64,000 nucleotides of DNA from positions 124,001 to 188,000 of the IMG/VR virus record IMGVR_UViG_3300042402_002641. One strand, given 5' to 3'. A program made the translations under genes and the position numbers. Shown one piece after another: positions 23,657 through 31,837 of the stretch; within the stretch, counting starts at the first letter, position 1, and the number at the start of each line of letters is the position of its first letter. The notes below the pieces were generated by a model. The model was given only the letters and a program-made list of their open reading frames with translations. It ran no database searches and was not told the origin of the DNA. The DNA is from a virus.

Positions 23657-25252
23657 TCAGTTTTTTTCAGCGTAGATGTTATCTCTTAAAAATTCATAAC
23701 TGGTAGGCAATGTTTTTATAAAATTCTCTGTATACAGTTTATGCTTTTCGTAATTCATTTTTGCATCTTCTAAAATTTTTAAATTTGTTCTATGAAACTT
23801 ATAATATGCCTGCACCATTTCTGGTGTAGACATAGATTTAATACCCATGCCTGCTGTAATAAATGTAGCACCCTGCATATCACTCGGATACGTGTTGCTT
23901 AAATTTAAATTTGCCAATAAGGTTCCATACCCTCCATGCCGCAATACATATTCATCAAATAATTTAGGTTGATATTCGTTGATTTGTGTGCACCATTTCC
24001 AATAAGGTGTGTCTGTTCGTCTTGATAGGCCGTAGTGCATTGATACAAAATCTCTAAAACCTAGCAAAATTATTTCAACCGCATAATTAAATCCATTTAT
24101 CTCTGTATTTGTAACGTATCCGCATCTACGATTCAATACATCAACTAATCTAATTAAGTTTTCATGTGTAGTTAACAATCCCGTAGATTCTAACGGTTCA
24201 ATAAATCCATATGAAAGTCCGATGCCTACTACATTTTTTACCCATGCTTTTTTCTTATATCCGTGTTTAATGTCCACACTACGCATAACAGATTCGTCGA
24301 CTCGATCCTGTCCAAATTTTTTCACTAGATGATTTTTAAACTCTAATTTTGCTTCTTCTTTTGAAACAAATTTGCTAGAGTAAACATAACCGGTGCCTAT
24401 CCTAGACCATAATGGCGTATTCCAAACCCACCCATTGTTCAACGCAGTGCAATCAGTCACGTTGGTGATTTCACTGGACTTATCAGAATATTCTATCGGG
24501 CATGCCCATGCAGAATCGTTGGCCAACTGATCACTGAACGATATAAAATCTTCACCCATCCATTGCTCTAGCAACAGAGATTTAAACCCGGTGCAGTCAA
24601 TCCATAGATCTGATTTGAGAATTTGACCGTCTACACATTTAATTTGTTCAATATTTCCCTCGGCATCTTTAATACAGCTTTCTATTTCATTGTGTATCAG
24701 TTCTACTCCATGCTTGAGAGCAATATTATTTTTCAACCATTGCCCGAACGCTGTAGCGTCCATATGATAGGCAGTATCATAATTAAAATCAAAATGTCTC
24801 AGGCGTGATTGTTTATTTTTAGTTTGCCTATTGTGTTTTGCCAATAATGTGTTACTGGTATTATAAAATTCTGCGAACGAATCGGGCGGAAACGATTCAG
24901 GATATAAACATGATAATTCTGACCATGAGTTTAATCCATTGTGTTTGTCTTCAAGATCAAATCCTCCAAACGGATATTCAAAATAAGTGCCGTCGTTGTC
25001 TCTAAAATTTGTAAAGCGTATACTATTTTTATATGTAGCCTGACAGTCCTTCATCCACATTTCATCAGTTACACCTAACATGTTAAACCATCGATTAATT
25101 TGTCCAAGAGTTGATTCGCCTACTCCGATAGTTGCATAATTTTTGGATTCAACAATAGTAATTTTCAAATGTCTGCAGAGTTTGGCCAGTGTGGCTGCTG
25201 CCATCCAACCGGAGCTACCCCCGCCTACAATCGTTACATGTTTGATTTCCAT
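23657..25252 (-). CDS. FAD-dependent (tryptophan-type) halogenase
   Basis: This 531-residue flavoprotein would use FADH2, O2 and halide to halogenate an aromatic substrate. The ATG at 25252 is chosen for its AAGGA ribosome site and because the Rossmann motif VGGGSSGWMAAATLA follows at residue 9. The GVGESTLGQINRWF block (43-56) and K75 in ATYKNSIRF, at the place of the catalytic Lys of PrnA/RebH, are present. The WxWxIP motif appears as WVWNTP (275-280), with Ile replaced by Thr, followed by LWSRIGTGYVYSS. The substrate may be a peptide or another aromatic rather than free tryptophan; that cannot be judged here. FADH2 supply would need a reductase, none of which is in the window. Confidence 0.93.
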   Translation of the reverse strand: MEIKHVTIVGGGSSGWMAAATLAKLCRHLKITIVESKNYATIGVGESTLGQINRWFNMLGVTDEMWMKDCQATYKNSIRFTNFRDNDGTYFEYPFGGFDLEDKHNGLNSWSELSCLYPESFPPDSFAEFYNTSNTLLAKHNRQTKNKQSRLRHFDFNYDTAYHMDATAFGQWLKNNIALKHGVELIHNEIESCIKDAEGNIEQIKCVDGQILKSDLWIDCTGFKSLLLEQWMGEDFISFSDQLANDSAWACPIEYSDKSSEITNVTDCTALNNGWVWNTPLWSRIGTGYVYSSKFVSKEEAKLEFKNHLVKKFGQDRVDESVMRSVDIKHGYKKKAWVKNVVGIGLSYGFIEPLESTGLLTTHENLIRLVDVLNRRCGYVTNTEINGFNYAVEIILLGFRDFVSMHYGLSRRTDTPYWKWCTQINEYQPKLFDEYVLRHGGYGTLLANLNLSNTYPSDMQGATFITAGMGIKSMSTPEMVQAYYKFHRTNLKILEDAKMNYEKHKLYTENFIKTLPTSYEFLRDNIYAEKN

Positions 25253-25262
25253 TTGTGTGTCC

Positions 25263-25826
25263 TTATATATTAAACGAAAATGCCTTGCGTGGCTCATCGT
25301 TTGATTTTTGAAATACTTCGTGCTCTACCCAGTTGTCCCACATTAGCAATAACCCTGTTCTAGGAGGAATAATAACTTGGCTCTGTAATTGGTTAGTGTC
25401 AAATTTTGTGAAGGGCCTTGGATCGTGTATGACCAAAGGCGGAACGTCCTGCCCTGCATCTAAATAAAATGTTCCGCTAAACGTACATTCTTGATGTGCA
25501 TGTTTTCTTAAAAATGCATGCTTGTGCATTGAACTAAAAAATCCATAGGGTTTAAACATTGACTTTTCATACTCAACACCCTTGGTTTCTATTAGAGGCT
25601 TTGCATAATTTTCTAACAGATAGTCAAAAAACTCTAATACTTCTAATTCCGAATTCACTAATACATTAAACTTTTCGTTGGCCAAGGTCGATGGATAGTT
25701 TTCTGTACCTAGTAATCCGCTGTCTGTTAAGCTGGTATACTTGTTACAAAGAGGCAACAACTTTTCTGCAAACTCTACGTTAACATCTGATAATACTCGT
25801 GTAGGAAAAAAATTGTTTATCTTCAT
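25263..25826 (-). CDS. 2OG-Fe(II) oxygenase
   Basis: This protein of about 187 residues has the core MHKHAFLRKHAHQECTFSGTFYLDAG (around 102-127), where H-x-H leads into the SGTFYL strand, then a PPRTGLLLMWDNWVEHEVF segment with the second metal His and a C-terminal EPRKAFSFNI with the Arg. It resembles the PF13759-type phage oxygenases. The ATG at 25826 overlaps the upstream gene's stop as ATGA, which is why I prefer it to the ATG at 25844. It directly precedes the halogenase. Confidence 0.85.
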   Translation of the reverse strand: MKINNFFPTRVLSDVNVEFAEKLLPLCNKYTSLTDSGLLGTENYPSTLANEKFNVLVNSELEVLEFFDYLLENYAKPLIETKGVEYEKSMFKPYGFFSSMHKHAFLRKHAHQECTFSGTFYLDAGQDVPPLVIHDPRPFTKFDTNQLQSQVIIPPRTGLLLMWDNWVEHEVFQKSNDEPRKAFSFNI

Positions 25827-26416
25827 ACTATTACTGGCAAACATCCTATATTAACTCCTGGCGCTATATTCGTCTCTAAATCTAGTCCAAGAGTAACTCG
25901 TTTTTCAGAATAGTCTTTTAGATTTTTTACATAGTGTTTTCTTCTTCCTGGTCCTAGATAAATCTGCCCTACTTTGTTGACTATTTTGTATCTTACTATA
26001 TCGTATTCATCAACAAAAACTGTTTCGGTGAATCTGGGTTCTATAGCAACATATCCGTGTGCCATGACTTCGTGATCGTGCAATTTTAGAACTTCTGTAT
26101 GATCATGATAATTTAACCAATTTCGCATCCACAGATTAAATGTAGGGACATTATATTTTTTACAATATAACGATATACATTCATTTAGATCTTTGTAAAT
26201 TTGAAAATATGCAGGACTACCCGATGCATAAACAAATGCATTATATTTTTTGTATAGCCATGTAACATTGGGTGTCTCAGATTCTAGTCTATGTTGCAGT
26301 GTTTTTGCTATTATGTCTGTTTGATATAAAATTGAATCTATGTTATCTTCTATATACTTTGATTTAAAAAGCATATATGTAAAATCTTCATTGTTTTCCA
26401 AAAGTTCAATAGCCAT
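25823..26416 (-). CDS. Putative 2OG-Fe(II) oxygenase-like protein
   Basis: This 197-residue protein has a C-terminal half with NLWMRNWLNYHDHTEVLKLH, then HDHEVMAHGYVAIEPRF, and later RRKHYVKNLKDYSEKRVTLGLDL. The histidine pair before a strand, then a distal His-V and an Arg-x-T-L-G-L-D-L strand, fit a double-stranded beta-helix oxygenase. The spacing is less standard than in its neighbours, so it may be a cupin or an inactive relative. It overlaps the downstream oxygenase by 4 bases and the upstream SGNH gene by 11. Confidence 0.65.
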   Translation of the reverse strand: MAIELLENNEDFTYMLFKSKYIEDNIDSILYQTDIIAKTLQHRLESETPNVTWLYKKYNAFVYASGSPAYFQIYKDLNECISLYCKKYNVPTFNLWMRNWLNYHDHTEVLKLHDHEVMAHGYVAIEPRFTETVFVDEYDIVRYKIVNKVGQIYLGPGRRKHYVKNLKDYSEKRVTLGLDLETNIAPGVNIGCLPVIV

Positions 26417-27122
26417 TTTTCAATGTATTCATGTATTGTGTCGCATATACCATCGCAGTGTGTTTTCCATAATGATGCCCGTCTCTTGCTTTATCAACAA
26501 CATCTATGTTTGGAAAAAATAAAATACGATCTTCATCTAACTTATCGTATATGATATAGTTATTATCTATTTTGTTAAATTCGGGAATAAATGAATGTAC
26601 GATTCTAGTATTTGCTTTATTAGACTCAACTGCCATGATATTCTTAAAAAAATTTCCAATGTCGTCAGAATCGTGTGGATCATGATGCATTAATCTTTGT
26701 TCGTCTGACAACAGTTGGTTGTTATTTTCACGACGATGCAAATAACTCCATTGTATAAAAATAGTCTTTGGTGCTGCGTTTTTTAAAATATAGCAGACCT
26801 TTCTGGAAATCCAATCATTGCTGGCTCCGTTTAAACTAATATTAATAATATTGTCTTTGGTTAATGTTGATAATTGTTGATGCCAGGTATGTTCAAATGG
26901 TTGTCCTAGTCCTACTGTAAAACTATCACCTACACACCAAATAGCATTATTGATATCGTTGGGCCATTCATTATCTCGAAAACCTCGGCTGTTAAAAAAA
27001 TAATATATTCTGTAAGGATAATTGGCAAAATATTCTTTATCTAGACATTGTTCATAGCTGTCTATTCCTAATTCTATTAGGCATTGATTAGCTGAAGTTG
27101 TCAAGAGCAGATCATTCAACAT
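26406..27122 (-). CDS. SGNH/GDSL-like hydrolase (second)
   Basis: This 238-residue protein has a leading NSRGFRDNEWP motif (typical of phage and polysaccharide SGNH proteins), block I AIWCVGDSFTVGLGQP (about 60-75) with GDS, a NISLNGASNDWISRKV block supplying Asn, IFIQWSYLHRRE, and a C-terminal DGHHYGKHTAMVYA with Asp-x-x-His. The catalytic set looks complete. It would act as an esterase or acyltransferase on a glycan or similar. It differs clearly from the 21303-22079 protein. It starts two bases after the upstream sulfotransferase-like stop codon. Confidence 0.85.
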   Translation of the reverse strand: MLNDLLLTTSANQCLIELGIDSYEQCLDKEYFANYPYRIYYFFNSRGFRDNEWPNDINNAIWCVGDSFTVGLGQPFEHTWHQQLSTLTKDNIINISLNGASNDWISRKVCYILKNAAPKTIFIQWSYLHRRENNNQLLSDEQRLMHHDPHDSDDIGNFFKNIMAVESNKANTRIVHSFIPEFNKIDNNYIIYDKLDEDRILFFPNIDVVDKARDGHHYGKHTAMVYATQYMNTLKNGY

Positions 27123-27124
27123 TG

Positions 27125-28270
27125 CTAATTGCTCGATGTGAAGTTGCTGTACCAGTCTTTGACTTCGCTAAATGCTTCTTGTGCAAGATTCTGCATATCT
27201 ACACACTGGTCTTCTTTTTGATTTTTCTTACACCACTTGTTAAATACTTCAACACATTCCGAAAAGTTTTTAATCAACAGTGCCTTTTCTGCTAGGGTCT
27301 GTAATTTAATAGGCATCTTAGAAGTAATAATTCTATCTGTTTCTAGACTATCGATCTTATAGTAAACGTCGGAATATTTTTCAATATTATTTCTAAGAAA
27401 GTTCTGATTTTCTAAACTTAACGAACTTCTTGTTAGCAATGCCGGCAGTGGTGTGTGATTGTTCAGTAGTTCGTCTTGTGTCGGTGACGGCAATGCTGCT
27501 AATTGGTTTTCTGAGTTTGCCAACAAAGGAACTTTATTCGAAAGTCCGCTCATATCACTGATCAGATAGTGGCAACTATTCCATTCTTTCCACGAAATTC
27601 CAAATACATCTTTCCATGATTTAGCAGTTTCTCCTGGTGGAAAAATGTTTAGTCTAGAAACAAACTGATCAATGTTTGGCATGTCTTTTTCATAATTGAA
27701 ATAGCTACTAACATTAAAATGGTCTGACACCCATTTCAAGTATTCAACATATCTATCAAGATAGTTTGTCATGGCTTCGGGGTCAACATGTATTCCACGT
27801 TTATATACATCGCTGAATACGTGTATTTTTTCTTCGTGTGTAAACACATTAAGATGCTTTGATTCGTTTACAATGCACCAACTAATGCCGTGTTCAAATA
27901 AATTTTTACGTCTAGCACTTATAATATAAAAATTTTCATTTAGATATTTGTAAAAACTTAATTTGTCAGTTAAATTGTCTTCTCTGTTGTTCAAATGATA
28001 CAGAGCTAATCTACTGGTTTTATAATGATCTGCATTTTTTAGATTATCTACAATCTCTGATAACGGCTGCCAATATCCCCATTGAGATTTTTCTGGCTTT
28101 CCCAGGACCTGCATTTGCAATTTTTCATTGTAGTAACTGATTATGCCATTTGTCAGTTCATGCAGATTGATAACAGGTTTACCATAATCGTAGGCCTGCA
28201 TGATAATTGTTAAATATCTTTGAAGAAAAGTAGATCCTACTCGATCTGGTGTTAAAATAAGTATGTTCAT
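27125..28270 (-). CDS. Sulfotransferase-like P-loop protein
   Basis: This 381-residue protein opens MNILILTPDRVGSTFLQRYL, a 5'-phosphosulfate-binding-type loop (TPDRVGSTFL), and later has NFYIISARRKNLFEHGISWCI, which resembles the 3'-phosphate-binding region (Arg/Ser ahead of a helix). These fit PAPS-dependent sulfotransferases. The C-terminal 130 residues (KVPLLANSENQLAALPSPT onwards) are helical and not part of the usual core. It is coupled by ATGA overlap to the upstream gene. The acceptor is unknown. Confidence 0.72.
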   Translation of the reverse strand: MNILILTPDRVGSTFLQRYLTIIMQAYDYGKPVINLHELTNGIISYYNEKLQMQVLGKPEKSQWGYWQPLSEIVDNLKNADHYKTSRLALYHLNNREDNLTDKLSFYKYLNENFYIISARRKNLFEHGISWCIVNESKHLNVFTHEEKIHVFSDVYKRGIHVDPEAMTNYLDRYVEYLKWVSDHFNVSSYFNYEKDMPNIDQFVSRLNIFPPGETAKSWKDVFGISWKEWNSCHYLISDMSGLSNKVPLLANSENQLAALPSPTQDELLNNHTPLPALLTRSSLSLENQNFLRNNIEKYSDVYYKIDSLETDRIITSKMPIKLQTLAEKALLIKNFSECVEVFNKWCKKNQKEDQCVDMQNLAQEAFSEVKDWYSNFTSSN

Positions 28271-29046
28271 AGTTTTGGTTGCAGTGCTCTATATTGAAAA
28301 ATGTAACCTGTAAGGTCATTGCGTAAATTTTCTTCTAGTGATATTTCTAAAAACTTACATATTTCTGCTAACAAATAGTCAGCTGGATCGTTTATGTATT
28401 CATTATAAAAAATTTCTAGAATTCTTTTATCAAATTCGGGAGAGTTTTCAACAGTCTTATTCAATTTTGTAATAAATTTTGATGTCCATTCGAATTCGTC
28501 AAAATGATCTTTTAAATTTTGTATTTTAACTTTGGCGTTTTTAATTTCTGTCTCAGATAACCCGTTGTCTCTGCAAAAAGTTTCGAAATTTATTTCTGTT
28601 GTTGACAAAATTTTGAACAAGTAGTTAAATCTGCAAAGTTTTTTTTGATCGTCTGTAATATTAATTTGTACACATTTTGAATTTGGAAAAGCTTCTAAAA
28701 ATATATTAATATTTCTACAATGAATTGATATTACCTGGGGTACTGAATCTTTGGCTAACGGTGAGATCAACAAATTATCACGAAGATATGCTAAACGTTG
28801 TTGTTGAGAAAAATTTTCGTAATTGTTATCTTCAATAATGTCGGTGCCTTCCTTGCTGCCTAGAAAATCTTTATAGAAATTGTTTATGTATTGTATGGCT
28901 CTATTGCTATGTCCGGATCCCCTGTTATCAAATTCAAATGATTCACTTTGATCATAGGCAAAATATATGAGAGAAGCTAAAAACCAGCCTCCGGCTCCGA
29001 TTGGATAATGAACAAACACTATAGGAGCATCTTTTAGATATTTCAT
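28267..29046 (-). CDS. Sulfotransferase-like protein (second)
   Basis: This 259-residue protein begins MKYLKDAPIVFVHYPIGAGG, where HYPIGAGGWFLASL is a P-loop-like start similar to phage-type sulfotransferase proteins. The body is helical (RLAYLRDNLLISPL, IEFPNSKCVQI-type strand here reading FPNSKCVQINITDD). It is more divergent than its downstream neighbour, so the activity is tentative. The ATG at 29046 is chosen because an AGTAAATA box ends 5 nt upstream; an in-frame ATG lies 18 nt earlier. It is the first gene of the thirteen-gene minus operon. Confidence 0.6.
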   Translation of the reverse strand: MKYLKDAPIVFVHYPIGAGGWFLASLIYFAYDQSESFEFDNRGSGHSNRAIQYINNFYKDFLGSKEGTDIIEDNNYENFSQQQRLAYLRDNLLISPLAKDSVPQVISIHCRNINIFLEAFPNSKCVQINITDDQKKLCRFNYLFKILSTTEINFETFCRDNGLSETEIKNAKVKIQNLKDHFDEFEWTSKFITKLNKTVENSPEFDKRILEIFYNEYINDPADYLLAEICKFLEISLEENLRNDLTGYIFQYRALQPKL

Positions 29047-29051
29047 GCTTG

Positions 29052-29097
29052 TATTTACTTTCATAAATTAACCATGCAATTTTAAATTATGTAAATA
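29052..29097. promoter_or_regulatory. Divergent late-type promoter boxes of the enzyme island
   Basis: The minus strand carries AGTAAATA (29059-29052), 5 nt before the ATG at 29046. The plus strand carries TGTAAATA (29090-29097), 5 nt before the ATG at 29103. Each has one mismatch to NATAAATA, and neither gene has a Shine-Dalgarno sequence. The two operons of the island would be driven outward from this one site. Confidence 0.55.
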
Positions 29098-29102
29098 CTC
29101 GT

Positions 29103-29657
29103 ATGATCTCACACATACAGATTTATGAAAATGCAGTACCTGCAACGTTTTGTGAACATTTAATAGGTTTATTTGATAAAAATGCAAAAGACATCATACA
29201 TGCACCTGCTTGGATGGATCATATCGGTATGTATGCCACTCCAGCAAAATATCCAGGGCAGGCAATGTCGTATGATTGGAAAAATGAAGTCAAAATTTTA
29301 GATGGTATTCTAGCTCCGATTATTGAAGATTATCGGAATAGAGTAGATGTTCTAAGTATGCTTCCAAAGAAATGTGGCCAGGAAGCGTATAGAATTAAAC
29401 GTTACAGAAAAAACGAACAAGAATTCAGGCTTCACGTCGATTGTTCTACCTATACCAACAGCAGTAGATTTTTGGCTGTTTTAATTTATCTTAATGATTC
29501 GGAAGCGGGCACTGAATTTCCCTTACAGGACATATCTATAACTGCCAAGCAGGGCAGCATCGTGGTTTTTCCTCCTTGTTGGCCATGGCCGCATCGAGGA
29601 TTGCGCCCCTCAATCGCAGATAAGTTTATTGTAAGCACCTATTACACCTACATCTAA
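29103..29657 (+). CDS. 2OG-Fe(II) oxygenase, P4H-like
   Basis: This 184-residue protein matches the prolyl-4-hydroxylase-like group: AYRIKRYRKNEQEFRLHVDC carries the H-x-D (about residues 113-115), then FLAVLIYLNDSEAGTEFPL, then GSIVVFPPCWPWPHRGLRP with the distal His, and a final KFIVSTYYTYI where Lys replaces the usual Arg for 2OG binding, as in some P4H enzymes. It starts the plus-strand operon of four oxygenases. The ATG lies 5 nt after a TGTAAATA box. Confidence 0.9.
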   Translation: MISHIQIYENAVPATFCEHLIGLFDKNAKDIIHAPAWMDHIGMYATPAKYPGQAMSYDWKNEVKILDGILAPIIEDYRNRVDVLSMLPKKCGQEAYRIKRYRKNEQEFRLHVDCSTYTNSSRFLAVLIYLNDSEAGTEFPLQDISITAKQGSIVVFPPCWPWPHRGLRPSIADKFIVSTYYTYI

Positions 29658-29660
29658 TAT

Positions 29661-30284
29661 ATGAAACGAATACTTAATTTATTTTCAGTTCCGATATTAG
29701 AAACAATTATAACAGATGTTGACAATCTCAACAAGGATTTGATAAGTTCAATTGACGCACTGTTTGCGTTAGATGATTCAAAAAGAATTTTGAGTCACAT
29801 GTGGAAAAATAATTTACAAACCAATGTAAAAAGCGAACTAGGCTACAGTTCATTCAATCAACATGACATCCTACAGCGTACAGAGTTTGACAGTTTATTT
29901 AATTTACTTACTCCTACAATAAATGGTTTTTTCACACAATTAAATTTTCCTGGCACTTGGCAGTGGGAAAATGCTTGGTGCAATGTTTATCCGCTTGATG
30001 CTTACGTGCCGTTACACGATCATAGAGGTGTTCATTGGAGCGGAGTATACTACGTGCAGGCTGAAACCGCGTGTGGAGATCTTTTATTGGTAGATCCTAA
30101 AGAATATGCATTGGCGAATGAACCTGATAATACCTTATATCGTGGTAATAAGATAACCAATTTTGTTCCGCAGCCTGGAAAATTGATTATGTTTCCCGGA
30201 TATTTAAAACATGAGTCAGAACCTAATCAATCCGATAAGGATCGAATTATAATTAGTTTCAATATAAATTGCCATGCAGACTAA
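29661..30284 (+). CDS. 2OG-Fe(II) oxygenase
   Basis: This 207-residue protein is of the PF13759-like type: NLFSVPILETII at the start, WENAWCNVYPLDAYVPLHDHRGVHWSGVYYV (about 100-130) with H-x-H before the SGVYYV strand, LLLVDPKEYA, and QPGKLIMFPGYLKHESEPN with the distal His, then KDRIIISFNIN with the Arg. All key residues look present. It begins three bases after the previous stop and overlaps the next gene by 11. Confidence 0.9.
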   Translation: MKRILNLFSVPILETIITDVDNLNKDLISSIDALFALDDSKRILSHMWKNNLQTNVKSELGYSSFNQHDILQRTEFDSLFNLLTPTINGFFTQLNFPGTWQWENAWCNVYPLDAYVPLHDHRGVHWSGVYYVQAETACGDLLLVDPKEYALANEPDNTLYRGNKITNFVPQPGKLIMFPGYLKHESEPNQSDKDRIIISFNINCHAD

Positions 30285-30858
30285 CGACATACACTTCTTT
30301 ACTGACAATCCGTATCTCCTTGTCACTAAAATAAATATCGTAGAAACACAAAGAAGACGGATGATCGATTGTGTACTATCTCAAAAAGATATAGCCAAGT
30401 ATCACGGAGGTTACACTTTTGAAATTATGGATCCGTATAATGACTTTGCAGAATTGTATAATATCTTCGTAGAATTAGCAAGACAGGTCTTTGAGAATTT
30501 TAGATTTAGTGTAAAACAAAAGAATTGGTGTTGGGCAAATGTATATAACTCCAGTAACAACAAGACTAATATGCATAACCATGTCAATACTTCAACTATC
30601 AATGGTGTGTTTTATCTGCATGTTCCAACTTTACCCGACGGCGAAGGTGGTCTTCAAATTACTAACAACGGTGTTGTTGATACATTTTATCCCGAAACTG
30701 GTGACTTATTGATTATGCCGTCGTGGATGCTGCATCAACCATGTGATCATAGTTCGGAAGAATATCGTATTTCAATTAACATGGAAATTAACACAATAGA
30801 ATCTGTAGATAATTTATATCTGTTAGATAAAATTCATAAAAACTGTACTCATGCATGA
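30274..30858 (+). CDS. 2OG-Fe(II) oxygenase
   Basis: This 194-residue relative of the previous gene has NWCWANVYNSSNNKTNMHNHVNTSTINGVFYLHV (about 85-118) with an H-x-H core, TGDLLIMPSWMLHQPCDHS with the distal His, and EYRISINMEIN with the Arg. It differs clearly in sequence from the 29661-30284 protein, so the tandem genes are not recent duplicates. It overlaps the genes before and after it by 11 and 8 bases, indicating a tight operon. Confidence 0.88.
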   Translation: MQTNDIHFFTDNPYLLVTKINIVETQRRRMIDCVLSQKDIAKYHGGYTFEIMDPYNDFAELYNIFVELARQVFENFRFSVKQKNWCWANVYNSSNNKTNMHNHVNTSTINGVFYLHVPTLPDGEGGLQITNNGVVDTFYPETGDLLIMPSWMLHQPCDHSSEEYRISINMEINTIESVDNLYLLDKIHKNCTHA

Positions 30859-31342
30859 TTCCTACAGTGTAATTTCAAAATCCTTTTTGACCTCGGATCA
30901 GTGTGACGAAATTATTGCTAACCATGATTGCAATTTAGAGCATGTAGAACAATCAATAAACCGCAAAGTTAATATTAAAGAAATTGATTTGTGTAGTGTT
31001 CCCAATCTAGTTGAGTTACTCAATGATGCCAACAATAAAATATTTCGCATGGACACCAATGGAGAAACTGAATGTTATTTTGCTCGGTATGATCCTGGCA
31101 ATCACTATGATAAATTGCACATTGATAGTCTGTCTGCAGAAATTACAAGAAAAATTTCCTTTAGTATCTTTCTAAATGATGATTTTGAAGGCGGTAATTT
31201 TGAAATGCTAGGTGAAAGTCTTGATATAAGAAAAGGAAAACTTTGTGTTTTCCCTTCCTTTTTACCTCACAGGGTAACCGCAGTTACTGCCGGCACCAGG
31301 TACGTTATTTTTGGATTCTTGTTAGGCCCCAGACTGAAATAA
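30851..31342 (+). CDS. 2OG-Fe(II) oxygenase, PKHD/P4H-like
   Basis: This 163-residue protein is a short hydroxylase of the PKHD-type group: YFARYDPGNHYDKLHIDSLS (about 75-94) with the H-x-D, ISFSIFLNDDFEGGNFEML, and GKLCVFPSFLPHRVTAVTAGT with the distal His, then RYVIFGFLLGP with the Arg. It is the last gene of the plus operon; its 3' end overlaps the convergent 31322-31822 gene by 21 bases, with no terminator between. Confidence 0.9.
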   Translation: MHDSYSVISKSFLTSDQCDEIIANHDCNLEHVEQSINRKVNIKEIDLCSVPNLVELLNDANNKIFRMDTNGETECYFARYDPGNHYDKLHIDSLSAEITRKISFSIFLNDDFEGGNFEMLGESLDIRKGKLCVFPSFLPHRVTAVTAGTRYVIFGFLLGPRLK

Positions 31343-31822
31343 CGGTGTAAAGAATGCTGTTCTAACTATCGCTTCCTCTCCCTCGAGTGTTTTAGTACTA
31401 CTACCACCAGGTCCTGTTGCTTTTAGACTCACATCAAGGGCTAGATCAGTTTGCCCTTTCTCGAGATTCAACACCACTTCTTCAGTAGTGTGTTTAACAC
31501 CATCAACAGTCCATTCGACACTCGTTACTGTTCCGGATATTCTCGATGTCAAAGTAATTTGATCGTGAGTTCTTGTTTGCTTGTGATCAATGTCTATATT
31601 TACAGAAGGTGGCCCTTCTGTTGGAATTGGATTCTCAGCCGCATGCTCTGTAGCCCATTGTCCTCCAGAGATCCATGTACCGTTTTTTAGTTTCCATCCT
31701 ACATGCACTCCTTCGTTGGGAATATCCATCCATTCAGCCAAAAGATCTGGATGGAACCTAGTTGCAGGATCATCATCACATATTTCAACTATTTCATTGT
31801 TTACAACTCTTGCCCATGTCAT
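31322..31822 (-). CDS. Small tail-fibre-associated protein with Ig/PKD-like domain
   Basis: This 166-residue protein has a short N-terminal domain (TWARVVNNEIVEICDDDPAT, then WMDIPNEGVHVGWKLKNGTW) typical of phage tail fibre assembly or tip-associated proteins. A C-terminal beta-sandwich-like region follows (IDHKQTRTHDQITLTSRISG, then SVEWTVDGVKH) that resembles PKD/Ig-like repeats. An AAAGGA ribosome site lies upstream. It is directly downstream of the two cysteine-rich fibres and may be their chaperone or partner, which is an inference from position. Confidence 0.72.
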   Translation of the reverse strand: MTWARVVNNEIVEICDDDPATRFHPDLLAEWMDIPNEGVHVGWKLKNGTWISGGQWATEHAAENPIPTEGPPSVNIDIDHKQTRTHDQITLTSRISGTVTSVEWTVDGVKHTTEEVVLNLEKGQTDLALDVSLKATGPGGSSTKTLEGEEAIVRTAFFTPLFQSGA

Positions 31823-31837
31823 AATATTTTCCTTTTA

